A stretch of DNA of 64,000 nt from Shouchella lonarensis (GTDB taxonomy: Bacteria > Bacillota > Bacilli > Bacillales > Bacillaceae_D). This document shows, in pieces, positions 36,311 to 44,711 of the stretch. The notes under the pieces are model-generated. The model searched no databases. It was given only the letters and a program-made list of their open reading frames with translations, and was not told the DNA's origin. The stretch spans positions 161,229-225,228 of the forward strand of contig NZ_FMYM01000005.1 of the NCBI RefSeq assembly GCF_900096965.1, in the 5' to 3' direction. Position 1 is the first letter of the stretch; each line of letters starts with the position of its first letter. A program made the position numbers and the translations under genes.

Positions 36311-36922
36311 ATGTTTGCATATATGATTGGATTACTTGGCCATCGCTACAGTTTATGGGCATTACTTATGATCAATGGGCTTGGCACGATTTACGGTTAC
36401 ATGTGGTATTGGAAACAACTACAAGCAACGCCGCTTGCGTTCATTCCTTTTGTACCTGACAGCCCTACTGCCAGTTTGTTTTTTGTGCTCGTACTCATTG
36501 GGTGTTTACTCAATCGACATTGGGGACTATTACAGGCGTTTGCAGCAGTGACGCTCATAAAATATGGCGTTTGGGCAGTTGTCATGAATGTGTTTCAAGT
36601 GATAGAGGGGGCACCATTCCATTGGCAAATTTGGATGCTGACATTATCGCATGCAGGTATGGCGTTACAGGCACTGTTATTTATGCCGTTTTTTCGTATT
36701 AAAGGTTGGCATTTGATGGTCGTGTTCACGTGGGTCGTATTAAATGATGTAATGGATTACTTCTTTGACATGCATCCATGGTTGAGCAGTTATATTATGC
36801 CTTATATCGGACAAATTGGTTTGTTTACTTTTGGATTGAGCTTAGCTTCTGTTGCACTTGTTTATTTTTTACGGAGACCAGAACGAAGCGAGAAAACAGA
36901 AGCGCTGGTCTCGAGTGACTGA
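36311..36922 (+). CDS. ypjA: YpjA-like membrane protein (DUF1405)
   Basis: A 203-residue integral membrane protein with about six helices. ATG 36311 follows GAGGGGTG; the longer frame would run back through the qcr terminator. LLMINGLGTIYGYMWYWKQL near the N-terminus and LNDVMDYFFDMHPWL near the C-terminus are the notable polar segments. ypjA follows qcrC in B. subtilis as well. Function unknown. Confidence 0.8.
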   Translation: MFAYMIGLLGHRYSLWALLMINGLGTIYGYMWYWKQLQATPLAFIPFVPDSPTASLFFVLVLIGCLLNRHWGLLQAFAAVTLIKYGVWAVVMNVFQVIEGAPFHWQIWMLTLSHAGMALQALLFMPFFRIKGWHLMVVFTWVVLNDVMDYFFDMHPWLSSYIMPYIGQIGLFTFGLSLASVALVYFLRRPERSEKTEALVSSD

Positions 36923-37030
36923 TCTTTGTATGCGACAATCTGAAAGCGGGCTTCTGAATTCTAACCTTTGTAAAGTCATATCACTCCTTTTTTTCTCATA
37001 GGATGGAGAGAACGGAAGGGGGGACAAGTG

Positions 37031-37810
37031 ATGCGTCAATGGTTAATTGGATTGATCTTGCTAATTCTTCTTACGGTGCCAATGGTGAATGCGGCGAATA
37101 CCGCTAAGGATCATCAGGCATGGAAAGAATTAAATCATATTGCTAACCAAGTGTTGCAGTTAACGAATCAAGAAAAGTATGAAGAGGCAAAGCGGTTAAT
37201 GTCGTTGTTCGCGGACACCTTTTTAGCACATGAGTTTCAAGAAGAGAATTGGACCATGTCGGTACTGCGAACATTTACGATGTCTTATGAAAATGCGTTA
37301 CATGCATTAACTGCTGTGCAATTGCATCCTGACGAACGTCAAAGGCAAGTGATGTCATTTCGGCTAACCGTGGATGCGTTATCTAACCGAGGTCAGCCCC
37401 TTTGGTTGCATACAGAGAAAGACATGTTACAAAAGCTTGCAGCGCTGGCGGAGGCTGTTGAGCTAGGAGAGAAACAAACGTTTTACCATCGGGTCAATGA
37501 CCTCACATCTTTTTATGAAATGATCCGTCCAGCACTCAAAGTGCAGTTGCCACAAGAGGATATCGGGCGTATTGACGCAAATGTTACATTTCTTTCACAT
37601 GAATCATTTACATTTGAACAAGCACCTGCACATATTGAAAAAATGAAGGAAGACTTTATAAAAGTGTATGAACAACAGTCACTTAGTCAGTTCGATCCAT
37701 CGTTAATTGGTGTGATTACAACCATCGGTGGTGCCGTATTCATCGCCTTAATGTATGCAGGTGTAAAAAAGTATCGAGCAGAGAAGCGGAAAGTAAAAGC
37801 AAAACAATAG
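37031..37810 (+). CDS. ypjB: Sporulation protein YpjB
   Basis: A 259-residue protein with an N-terminal signal sequence (probable cleavage after VNA), a long helical extracytoplasmic domain and a single C-terminal membrane helix (IGVITTIGGAVFIALMYAGV) with a basic tail. This layout and the position after ypjA fit YpjB, a protein implicated in sporulation. ATG 37031 or the adjacent GTG 37028 may start it. Its stop codon is inside the left arm of the inverted repeat at 37802. Confidence 0.8.
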   Translation: MRQWLIGLILLILLTVPMVNAANTAKDHQAWKELNHIANQVLQLTNQEKYEEAKRLMSLFADTFLAHEFQEENWTMSVLRTFTMSYENALHALTAVQLHPDERQRQVMSFRLTVDALSNRGQPLWLHTEKDMLQKLAALAEAVELGEKQTFYHRVNDLTSFYEMIRPALKVQLPQEDIGRIDANVTFLSHESFTFEQAPAHIEKMKEDFIKVYEQQSLSQFDPSLIGVITTIGGAVFIALMYAGVKKYRAEKRKVKAKQ

Positions 37811-37877
37811 CGATATGACGTTTTGACTTTCTTTTGTATCTCCTTTATAATAAGCTTACGTCATATCGCTATTGTTT
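37802..37877. repeat. Perfect 20-bp inverted repeat flanking a consensus promoter
   Basis: The left arm 37802-37821 and right arm 37858-37877 are exact reverse complements (inner part CGATATGACGT / ACGTCATATCG). The 36 bases between them contain TTGACT (37823-37828), a 17-base spacer and TATAAT (37846-37851), the best sigma-A promoter in the window, reading to the right. No T-run follows, so it is not a classic terminator. It may be two operator sites or a small invertible promoter. Confidence 0.75.
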
Positions 37878-37938
37878 GGAAAGATTGGTGACAGCCAGTC
37901 TTTTTTATAAAGAATTTATAAAGCTTGTGTTACAAGTA

Positions 37939-37967
37939 TTGTCTGCGACGCATCTTTGCATTAAGAT
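37939..37967 (+). promoter_or_regulatory. Second promoter-like sequence before the lipoprotein gene
   Basis: TTGTCT, 17 bases, TAAGAT, about 50 bases before the TTG start at 38016. Confidence 0.4.
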
Positions 37968-38015
37968 AGATTCAAGATGAATACATAGTTTCACACTGTG
38001 AAGGGGAGAAAAAAG

Positions 38016-38912
38016 TTGAAAAAAATATTTATGACAACAACCGTATTTACAAGCATTGTTGCATTGGCAGCTTGTGGTGACAACGTCCCGACTGATGGTG
38101 AGGGAACGGCAAAAAAAGAAGGCAGTAATGCTTTAGACGCCGCGAGCATTTTAATGAAGTCTCAAGATGCAATGGAAGAGGTAAAAAATTTACAAATTAA
38201 TACAGATGCGAAAGCGGAAGTAGGTATTGGTGATGGTAAACCTGGCATGAGCATGGGGATTAATGCGTCACTTATACAAAATGTATCACTCGATCCGGCG
38301 GCGCTATATCAAGAAATGACCGCAACTGTTGTGGGAGAGGAAATAAAAAATGAGCAGTATGTGACGGACAAAGGCATCTATTTAAAAGATCAATGGACCG
38401 ATCAATGGACGGTTGTTGAAGATGATGATGAAATGATGGAAATGACGCCATTTGATGGTTTTGATTACAGTGAGTACCTAGATGTTCTCGTTAAGTTTGT
38501 AAACTATCTTTCTTATGAAGAGAAAGAGGATGTTTATGTCGTAAAAATTGATGCAGTCGATGAAGCATTAGAGGAAATTGCAAAAGAATTTGATTTTGAA
38601 GAAGGTCTTTTAAATGATTCTGGGCTAACTAAAGAGGAGTTAGACGCCTTTTCGTTTTCGGACTTCTCGTTAGCGTTATCGATTAACAAAGACACGTTTA
38701 TGCAGGAGCGCATTCAATTAGATATGAAGATGGAAGGAAAAGCAGAGGACTTCACTCTCTCTGTGAACATGACTTCAGATAGCAAGTTATCAAAGTTTAA
38801 TAAAGTCGATCAAATTGATGTCCCGCAAGATGTCATTGATGCAGCAATTCCTTTTTCTGAGTTGGAAGAGCAGCACGGAATGGGATTTGAAGATAATGGT
38901 GAAGGTGTATAA
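38016..38912 (+). CDS. Acidic secreted lipoprotein, DUF6612-like
   Basis: A 298-residue predicted lipoprotein: basic start, hydrophobic core, lipobox ALAAC. The mature protein is acidic and shows the LolA-like pattern of small lipoproteins that begin ASILMKSQDAMEEVKNLQI and have alternating beta strands (LALSINKDTFMQERIQLDM). TTG 38016 is chosen because GAAGGGGA lies 8 bases upstream. It is the first gene past the end of conserved synteny and downstream of the promoter in the inverted repeat. Function unknown. Confidence 0.75.
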   Translation: MKKIFMTTTVFTSIVALAACGDNVPTDGEGTAKKEGSNALDAASILMKSQDAMEEVKNLQINTDAKAEVGIGDGKPGMSMGINASLIQNVSLDPAALYQEMTATVVGEEIKNEQYVTDKGIYLKDQWTDQWTVVEDDDEMMEMTPFDGFDYSEYLDVLVKFVNYLSYEEKEDVYVVKIDAVDEALEEIAKEFDFEEGLLNDSGLTKEELDAFSFSDFSLALSINKDTFMQERIQLDMKMEGKAEDFTLSVNMTSDSKLSKFNKVDQIDVPQDVIDAAIPFSELEEQHGMGFEDNGEGV

Positions 38913-38923
38913 TTCATGAATCA

Positions 38924-38952
38924 TAGAGCCGCTAATACAATTAGCGGCTCTA
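38924..38952 (+). terminator. Hairpin after the lipoprotein gene
   Basis: A perfect 13-bp stem (TAGAGCCGCTAAT / ATTAGCGGCTCTA) around ACA; only a weak T-run follows. Confidence 0.65.
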
Positions 38953-38988
38953 CGTTTGAACTTAGCAGACAATGGAGAGGGGATATAT

Positions 38989-40206
38989 ATGAAAGAAACG
39001 GGGATTTCTTTGAATGAACGGATTCACACGCTCGATATCATCCGTGGTTTTGCGTTGTTTGGCATATTGCTCGCGAATATGATTTTTTTTAAGACGCTGG
39101 TGATGAATAAGAAAACATCCTATCTTGAAGTGGCAACACTTCCGGAAGACACGTTGGATGCAATCGCCACGCTGTTCACTTCTTTTTTTGTGACCGGAAA
39201 ATTTTACCCTATGTTTTCGTTATTGTTTGGATTGGGATTTTACATTTTCTCAAAGCGACTTCTTGAAAAAGATTTATTACCAAAGTCATTGTTTATACAA
39301 CGTCTCTTGTTTCTACTCGTAGTGGGGCTGGTGCATTTAACTTTTGTGTGGAGTGGCGATATTTTGTATACGTACGCATTAACAGGATTGTTTTTACCAC
39401 TCTTTTTCCATCGGCAGTTAAATACATTACGTCATTGGATTGTTTGGCTGCTACTTGGTACGTCTGTACTCACGTTTGGTCTCACATTCTTAATGGTTTT
39501 CGGTGTACACGTAGGTATTGATATGGATCCTGAATCAGTGGCTACTATGGAGGCGGCCGAACAAGTCGGGGCAGCGGTGATGAGCTCGGGAAATTATGTA
39601 GAGATTTTGCAATACCGGTTTTGGAATGAGTCGTTACGGAAGGTGTTTTTTGAACCTCTTGTCACGATACCAACCATCCTCCCGCTCTTTTTAATCGGTT
39701 TATACATGGGGAAAACACGGATGTTTCAGGATGTGAAGAAGAACATGCGACGTTGGCGGATGTTACTTCTCATCTCAGCTTCTGTTGGATTGCCACTGAT
39801 AGCACTCCAGGGGATGTTGATGTATGATGTGTTTAGTCTAAATGTAGCGCTTACGTTCGGTGTGGTAGCCGCGCTACAACAAATTTCTGGTGTCGCCCTC
39901 ATGCTAGTATATGTCTCATTGTTTGTATTGCTATTACAAAAAGACTGGCTCCAAAAGCTGTTCATGCCTCTTGCGGTCACAGGTCGGATGGCGCTCACAA
40001 ATTATTTAATGCAATCGCTCGTCTGCACGACAATTTTTTACGGGTATGGACTTGGTTTATTCGGTAAAGTATCTAGTAGTCAAGGTGTACTAATTGCATG
40101 TATCATCTTTGCTTGTCAAGTAATACTGAGCCACTTTTATTTAAAGCGGTTCAAACAAGGTCCGATGGAAACATTGTGGCGGAAATGGACGTATCGCAAT
40201 GCATAA
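38989..40206 (+). CDS. DUF418 family membrane protein
   Basis: A 405-residue protein with about ten membrane helices. The N-terminal RIHTLDIIRGFALFGILLANM and the C-terminal DUF418 region (TGRMALTNYLMQSLVCTTIFYGYGLGLFG) mark the YeiB/YxaH type, related to acyltransferase-3-like membrane proteins. ATG 38989 follows GAGAGGGG. A tiny lipoprotein gene overlaps its end. Function unknown. Confidence 0.85.
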   Translation: MKETGISLNERIHTLDIIRGFALFGILLANMIFFKTLVMNKKTSYLEVATLPEDTLDAIATLFTSFFVTGKFYPMFSLLFGLGFYIFSKRLLEKDLLPKSLFIQRLLFLLVVGLVHLTFVWSGDILYTYALTGLFLPLFFHRQLNTLRHWIVWLLLGTSVLTFGLTFLMVFGVHVGIDMDPESVATMEAAEQVGAAVMSSGNYVEILQYRFWNESLRKVFFEPLVTIPTILPLFLIGLYMGKTRMFQDVKKNMRRWRMLLLISASVGLPLIALQGMLMYDVFSLNVALTFGVVAALQQISGVALMLVYVSLFVLLLQKDWLQKLFMPLAVTGRMALTNYLMQSLVCTTIFYGYGLGLFGKVSSSQGVLIACIIFACQVILSHFYLKRFKQGPMETLWRKWTYRNA

Positions 40207-40375
40207 AAGAAACGTTTTTGTTGTATTCGCTGTAGCGGGTGTCCTAATTTTGAGCGCATGTACTTTCTTTGATCAAGAGGATGACTCTTCTCATCGCGAC
40301 GATGGGCGCCCTGATTCTTATGTAGAACCGATTCCGGTTGAGAAAGTAGAAGAAGAAGTGATTCGTATCTCATGA
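40199..40375 (+). CDS. Tiny lipoprotein overlapping the DUF418 gene
   Basis: A 58-codon frame whose ATG lies inside the last codons of the DUF418 gene (8-base overlap), so translation is probably coupled. The product has a basic N-terminus (HKRN), a hydrophobic core and a lipobox LSAC (Cys 21). The mature peptide has about 38 residues and is strongly acidic. It is followed at once by a long terminator. Lipobox and coupling make it a likely real gene of unknown function. Confidence 0.65.
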   Translation: MHKRNVFVVFAVAGVLILSACTFFDQEDDSSHRDDGRPDSYVEPIPVEKVEEEVIRIS

Positions 40376-40379
40376 AATA

Positions 40380-40423
40380 CAATACACCGCCAAGATCCCA
40401 TATGCGATCTCGGCGGTGTGTTG
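40380..40423. terminator. Convergent terminator
   Basis: An 18-bp stem (CAATACACCGCCAAGATC with GATCTCGGCGGTGTGTTG, two G-U) lies between the + strand lipoprotein gene and the end of the - strand acetyltransferase gene. Confidence 0.8.
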
Positions 40424-40424
40424 T

Positions 40425-41651
40425 TTAAAAGTAATCAGAGAACCATGGCTGGTTATCTGGAATGATGTTTTCTAAATATGCGACATGGTCATCATCTGCA
40501 TGCAGTCGACCAATTTCTTTTAAATCTGAGGCGCGCTTATAATTAAGAAGCATCGTCACAAGTGTTTGGACATCCGTCTGTACGTCTGCTTTGTCTGCAG
40601 AAAGGTCAGTCGCAGTCACGCACGTTTCTTCGTCAAAAGAAATGTTGAATGTACCATTATTCCATTCGAGCATTGGATCGGTGACATGCATTGTAAACGA
40701 TTCAGTTGCATGCTTTGTAAATGGAAAGGCAGATAAGAATGCTTGCACATCGACAATCCGCGCCATATAGTAAGGAGAAATCTTTTCTTCGATCTCACTA
40801 TCTTCTAGGAAAAAGGACAACGGTTCATTAGTAAAGATTTTCCCTTTAATATGATATACCATTGAAAAGTGGGCACGGATAAAGTTCCAAATTCCTCTAC
40901 GTGCTTCTTCATTGATAAAAATCATTTCTTTTACATAGAAGGTTTCGTTTTCAACTTTATAATACATATAACCAGTTGGTGTGTCATGAGCATCATAGTA
41001 GATGCAAGCAGTTAGTTCGTCTTTTTCCCATTTGAAATGCTCAACCCAAGCAAGGTCATTACGAATCATTGCGGCATTTTCTTTATGTGAGAAGTGTTTG
41101 TATGCAGTACGAATATCTTTATGATCAAAATCGACACGTTCAATGCGACCGGGGACTTCATACGCCTTTGGTAATTGTGTGTCTCGAACCGAGTAGGAGA
41201 TGACATCAGAGATGATTTCCCAGCCTTTTTTCCGGTAATAGGGAATGGAGTATGGAAATAAATAAGAAATGGTTTGCCCTCGTGCCCTCATAGAAGTGAG
41301 GCTCTCTTTCATTAAATCATTCATTAATCCGAGACTAGCATACTCTGGATAAGTACCAACACCTGTTACGCCACCCATTTTAAAGGCACGTCCATGTATG
41401 TTGACACTAAATGGGTATACGGCAATTTGTGAGATGAGTTTGTTATCTGAAAACCAGCCAATCACATCGCAAGACTTGATAATGGGTTTCTTCCATTCAA
41501 GCATTTGACGAGCACCAATTTGAGAAACATCTTGATTGGTGACTTGAAAGACATAATTTAATAAGTCGATTGAATCCTGCATATGCGCTTCTCCTACACG
41601 CCGCATTTCCAAAGCATCTTTTCGTTTTCGACTGCTATTGCTACTGTCCAT
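40425..41651 (-). CDS. Eis-like GNAT acetyltransferase
   Basis: About 408 residues. The N-terminal GNAT domain has the acetyl-CoA region VTGVGTYPEYASLGLMNDLM and SYLFPYSIPYYRKKGWE. A second GNAT-like half and a C-terminal sterol-carrier-like domain give the layout of the Eis family, which N-acetylates amines and, in some members, aminoglycosides. The start is uncertain: ATG 41651 has CAGGG 6 bases upstream, but open frame extends to 41786 and inner ATGs exist. Substrate unknown. Confidence 0.8.
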   Translation of the reverse strand: MDSSNSSRKRKDALEMRRVGEAHMQDSIDLLNYVFQVTNQDVSQIGARQMLEWKKPIIKSCDVIGWFSDNKLISQIAVYPFSVNIHGRAFKMGGVTGVGTYPEYASLGLMNDLMKESLTSMRARGQTISYLFPYSIPYYRKKGWEIISDVISYSVRDTQLPKAYEVPGRIERVDFDHKDIRTAYKHFSHKENAAMIRNDLAWVEHFKWEKDELTACIYYDAHDTPTGYMYYKVENETFYVKEMIFINEEARRGIWNFIRAHFSMVYHIKGKIFTNEPLSFFLEDSEIEEKISPYYMARIVDVQAFLSAFPFTKHATESFTMHVTDPMLEWNNGTFNISFDEETCVTATDLSADKADVQTDVQTLVTMLLNYKRASDLKEIGRLHADDDHVAYLENIIPDNQPWFSDYF

Positions 41652-41919
41652 CATATCCCTGACTTTCTGTAAGTGATTATTGGTTATTTTAACGAATAAA
41701 GTGTGCATCGTCAAATCATATGTTTTACACAGAGAAAATGTGCATTCTTTTCTAAATAAATGTACTGATTGATCATGAGCGAACATACATTTGTGGAAAG
41801 GGAGATGACTTGATTTGTAGAGATATGTATTTGTCGAGGTAGTTCAAACACGATCTTCTCCTAGGATCAAAAATTTTATGGGCGTTTATTGCCGATTTTA
41901 GTTGTGAAACAAGCCTATT

Positions 41920-41948
41920 TTTACATCTTTGTTCATACATTGTATAAA
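41920..41948 (+). promoter_or_regulatory. Promoter of spoIISAB
   Basis: TTTACA, 17 bases, TATAAA, 27 bases before the spoIISA ATG. The remainder of the divergent region 41652-41919 holds no gene I can support. Confidence 0.6.
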
Positions 41949-41974
41949 ACGCGTAGGAAAGGGGGCACAGAGCG

Positions 41975-42727
41975 ATGCTGTTATTGTATCAAATCATTGT
42001 ATGGGTAACGGTTTTGGGGCTATCCTTTTACGTATTCGCTTCATGGAGATGGGAAGAAAAGACAAGAAAAAAGTTAGGCGTCATACGGAAAATATGGTAT
42101 GCCTTATTTATTGTCGGTGCAGCACTGGCATGGACACTTCATCCTTATAGTTTATTTGATCGTTGGCATCATTACGTCATTGTAGCATGTGTCTTCGTTA
42201 TTATCGATGCGTTCATTTTTTTGAGTGCATATATCCAAAGAATTGGCTCAAGTTTGTTTACAATTGATACAGGTCACTTAATCGAACAAAATGACCAAGT
42301 ACTTGGTATGCAAAGGAATAAGCTGAAGGCATTTTTTCGATTATTAAAAAATGATGCCATCAACGTCTATTTTGGTGGTCAACGTGCATATATTACCGGT
42401 GTGAGAGAAATCTTAACGAAGTTCGCGGAGAAGACGGAGATCGAAGCGAGCGTGTTTCCCTATATGACACAAGCGGATAAAGATCATGTGCTCCTACATT
42501 TTCGAGATCGTTCTGCTGTGGGCGCAACATTAGAACGACAAGATGTGTATTATGGTGATAAAGAAAAGCTTGTGTACATCCCGGTTATTTTGCAAGGAGA
42601 AAGTCATGTCATTAAACTGTCGTCTAATGAGCGATTAACAGAGTTTGATGCATTGTTGTTTGCTTCGCTTGTGGCGATCTATGATTTACTTTCATCGGGG
42701 AGTGAGGAGGATAGTGAAAACGCGTAA
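41975..42727 (+). CDS. spoIISA: SpoIISA-type membrane toxin
   Basis: Toxin of the SpoIIS system; in B. subtilis it damages the cytoplasmic membrane unless neutralised by SpoIISB. The 250-residue protein follows B. subtilis SpoIISA: three N-terminal membrane helices (YQIIVWVTVLGLSFYVFASW, then two more up to about residue 85, including VIIDAFIFLSAYIQ). The cytosolic GAF-like domain carries LLKNDAINVYFGG, MTQADKDHV, RQDVYYGDKEKLVYIPV and LTEFDALLFASLVAIYDL. ATG 41975 follows AAAGGGGG. The antitoxin gene lies 77 bases downstream. Confidence 0.93.
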   Translation: MLLLYQIIVWVTVLGLSFYVFASWRWEEKTRKKLGVIRKIWYALFIVGAALAWTLHPYSLFDRWHHYVIVACVFVIIDAFIFLSAYIQRIGSSLFTIDTGHLIEQNDQVLGMQRNKLKAFFRLLKNDAINVYFGGQRAYITGVREILTKFAEKTEIEASVFPYMTQADKDHVLLHFRDRSAVGATLERQDVYYGDKEKLVYIPVILQGESHVIKLSSNERLTEFDALLFASLVAIYDLLSSGSEEDSENA

Positions 42728-42804
42728 TTGTGCTGGGAGGACTCACGAACTCAGGTTCATGCACATAGCATATCGTAAACAATTTTTGAGTGGGTGAGGC
42801 GTGA

Positions 42805-42951
42805 ATGAAAAAGATGACGAAGAAATCAACAAATAGTGTACTTCCTGCATTTGTTGCTTCTCCGTTTACAGTCGATCTTCAAAAGAAAAATAAGGAGGCC
42901 ATTCAACTATTTAAAAAGAAATGGCGCTGGAAAAAACGTGCACAAAAGTAG
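42805..42951 (+). CDS. spoIISB: SpoIISB-type antitoxin
   Basis: A 48-residue, very basic peptide just downstream of spoIISA. The segment SVLPAFVASPFTVDLQKKNK aligns by eye with the part of B. subtilis SpoIISB that begins SVASYQVSPHT and has the same Ser-Val, Ser-Pro-x-Thr and Lys-x-Asn spacing. ATG 42805 follows GTGAGGCG. The peptide would bind the cytosolic domain of SpoIISA. A strong terminator follows. Confidence 0.75.
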   Translation: MKKMTKKSTNSVLPAFVASPFTVDLQKKNKEAIQLFKKKWRWKKRAQK

Positions 42952-42991
42952 ATGGCAGCCTCGGAAGTGAGCGAGTTTTAGGTCAGCACTT

Positions 42992-43029
42992 ATAAAAAAT
43001 TGGAGACCAAACGGTCTCCAATTTTTTAT
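42992..43029. terminator. Perfect 17-bp bidirectional terminator
   Basis: ATAAAAAATTGGAGACC and its reverse complement around AAAC; A- and T-runs on both sides serve spoIISB (+) and the propeller gene (-). Confidence 0.9.
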
Positions 43030-43107
43030 GTTTTTTTCGAATTACTTGGATTCATATTGCGTGTGCAAGGCTTTCGTTCTAAAATATGAGTAAGGTTGTT
43101 TAAATGT

Positions 43108-44589
43108 TCAATTTACAGCGATCCCTGCTGGACCTGCTCCTACTAAAAATGTACCAATGATTGAATTCGAAGTGGTTTCAAATACGCTGATTTCATTGTC
43201 CCAAAAACGTGTAACATATCCGAGGGCACCGTCAGAGGTAATAGCGAGACCAAAGGATTCACTGGCAGGGATGGTTTGCACGATTGCATTTGTTGATGTG
43301 TCAATAACTGAAATGACAGGGGCTAACGCATGTGTTACGTATGCACGTGTGCCGTCAGGTGTGATTGTAACAGAAGAAGGACTGTCACCAACAATGACGG
43401 TCGCCACAACCATGTTGCTTGCTGTTTCAATGACTGAGACGGAATGATCATTGTTTATATCGGTTGCAAAGTTTGTCACATACGCATACGCCCCATTGGG
43501 TGTAACTGCGACACTAGAAGGGAATTCACCGACGGTAATGTGGTCAGTCACTGTATTTGATGCAGTTTCAATGACAGCAACACTGTCTCCGGCACCGTCG
43601 GTTACATACACATATGCCCCGTCTGGTGTGACATCGATCCCTATCGCGCCACTAACAGAGATGGTTTCAGTGATCGTATAGCTGGTCGTGTCAACGACAT
43701 ATACAGTGTCTGTATTAGGACTAGTAATATACGCATACGCACCATTTGGGGTAATTGCAGCAAAGTGTGGGTTTGACATAATAATGGTGGCGACAACAGT
43801 ATTGCTATTGACATCTAGGACGGAAGTTGAATTTTCACCAGAGTTTGGGACGTAAGCATTGTTTTTATCTGGGGTGAGGGCGATATGAAAAGGGCTTTCT
43901 CCAACAGGAACGGTGTTGATGATATTTCCTGAAACGGATTCAATGACTGAAACATCGTGTGTGCCAGCATTTGTCACATATAATAAAGATTGTGAAGGAT
44001 CCCCATGGCAATCAGGTAATACAAAGGAACCTGTTAATTGTATGAGGGTACTACCCCCAGGAGATGGTGTGGTGTCAATTTGAATACTGTTCGGATCTAC
44101 TTCGATTAAATGAAAGTTTGGGCATGGGACCGGTGCGAACTCACTTGTGTAACAAACGACTTGATCCATGCATACTTGCCCAAATTGACTGAGTGATGCA
44201 CCGGTGCTCCCGCCACCTGGCGCGACGATCGGTCCTAGACTTACAAGAAAAGATAAATTGCCAACGACGCGTAATTTCCGGATTGTCGTTGTTGCGGCAA
44301 GCGCATCGTCGTTGCAAGGGCTGTCAACCTCGGTTTCAATGGTGCACGGTTCAGACGTACATTGCAAACAATTGGTTTGGAATGTAAACACAGGTATAGG
44401 GGCTGGATCAATAGGGAGTTGGAAAGGGCTTTGTAATAGAAATTCTACTTGAAAAGGGACTTCTAGTTGACAAGGCTCTTCGCAAACAGGAAGGGCAGCT
44501 GTTGTAGATATATTTTCTGGTCGACGGAGGTGAGCTGATTTTGATTGTTGGGCTAAAAATGATGACAAAGGACGTTTTTCTTCGAGCAT
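43108..44589 (-). CDS. Cys-rich YVTN beta-propeller protein
   Basis: A 493-residue protein. No signal peptide is visible. The N-terminal part (about 1-205) is Cys- and Pro-rich (CEEPC, NCLQCTSEPC, VPCPNF, LPDCHGD). From about 206 to the end run seven 40-43-residue YVTN-type repeats such as LLYVTNAGTHDVSVIES and AYVYVTDGAGDSVAVIETAS, predicted to form a seven-bladed propeller. ATG 44589 has AAGGAG 8 bases upstream. The lack of a signal, the Cys-rich head and the similar propeller on the collagen-like protein at 56.6-59 kb suggest a spore-surface protein. That is inference. Confidence 0.8.
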   Translation of the reverse strand: MLEEKRPLSSFLAQQSKSAHLRRPENISTTAALPVCEEPCQLEVPFQVEFLLQSPFQLPIDPAPIPVFTFQTNCLQCTSEPCTIETEVDSPCNDDALAATTTIRKLRVVGNLSFLVSLGPIVAPGGGSTGASLSQFGQVCMDQVVCYTSEFAPVPCPNFHLIEVDPNSIQIDTTPSPGGSTLIQLTGSFVLPDCHGDPSQSLLYVTNAGTHDVSVIESVSGNIINTVPVGESPFHIALTPDKNNAYVPNSGENSTSVLDVNSNTVVATIIMSNPHFAAITPNGAYAYITSPNTDTVYVVDTTSYTITETISVSGAIGIDVTPDGAYVYVTDGAGDSVAVIETASNTVTDHITVGEFPSSVAVTPNGAYAYVTNFATDINNDHSVSVIETASNMVVATVIVGDSPSSVTITPDGTRAYVTHALAPVISVIDTSTNAIVQTIPASESFGLAITSDGALGYVTRFWDNEISVFETTSNSIIGTFLVGAGPAGIAVN

Positions 44590-44711
44590 TTTGGACACTC
44601 CTTTAAGGTTTTGGTCATTTCCACCTTATGCATATGTCAATATAGATTGCCCCAGACCAAAATTAGCGCCCAATTTAAGTGAGAACATGACAATCAGAGA
44701 GGACAGATACG

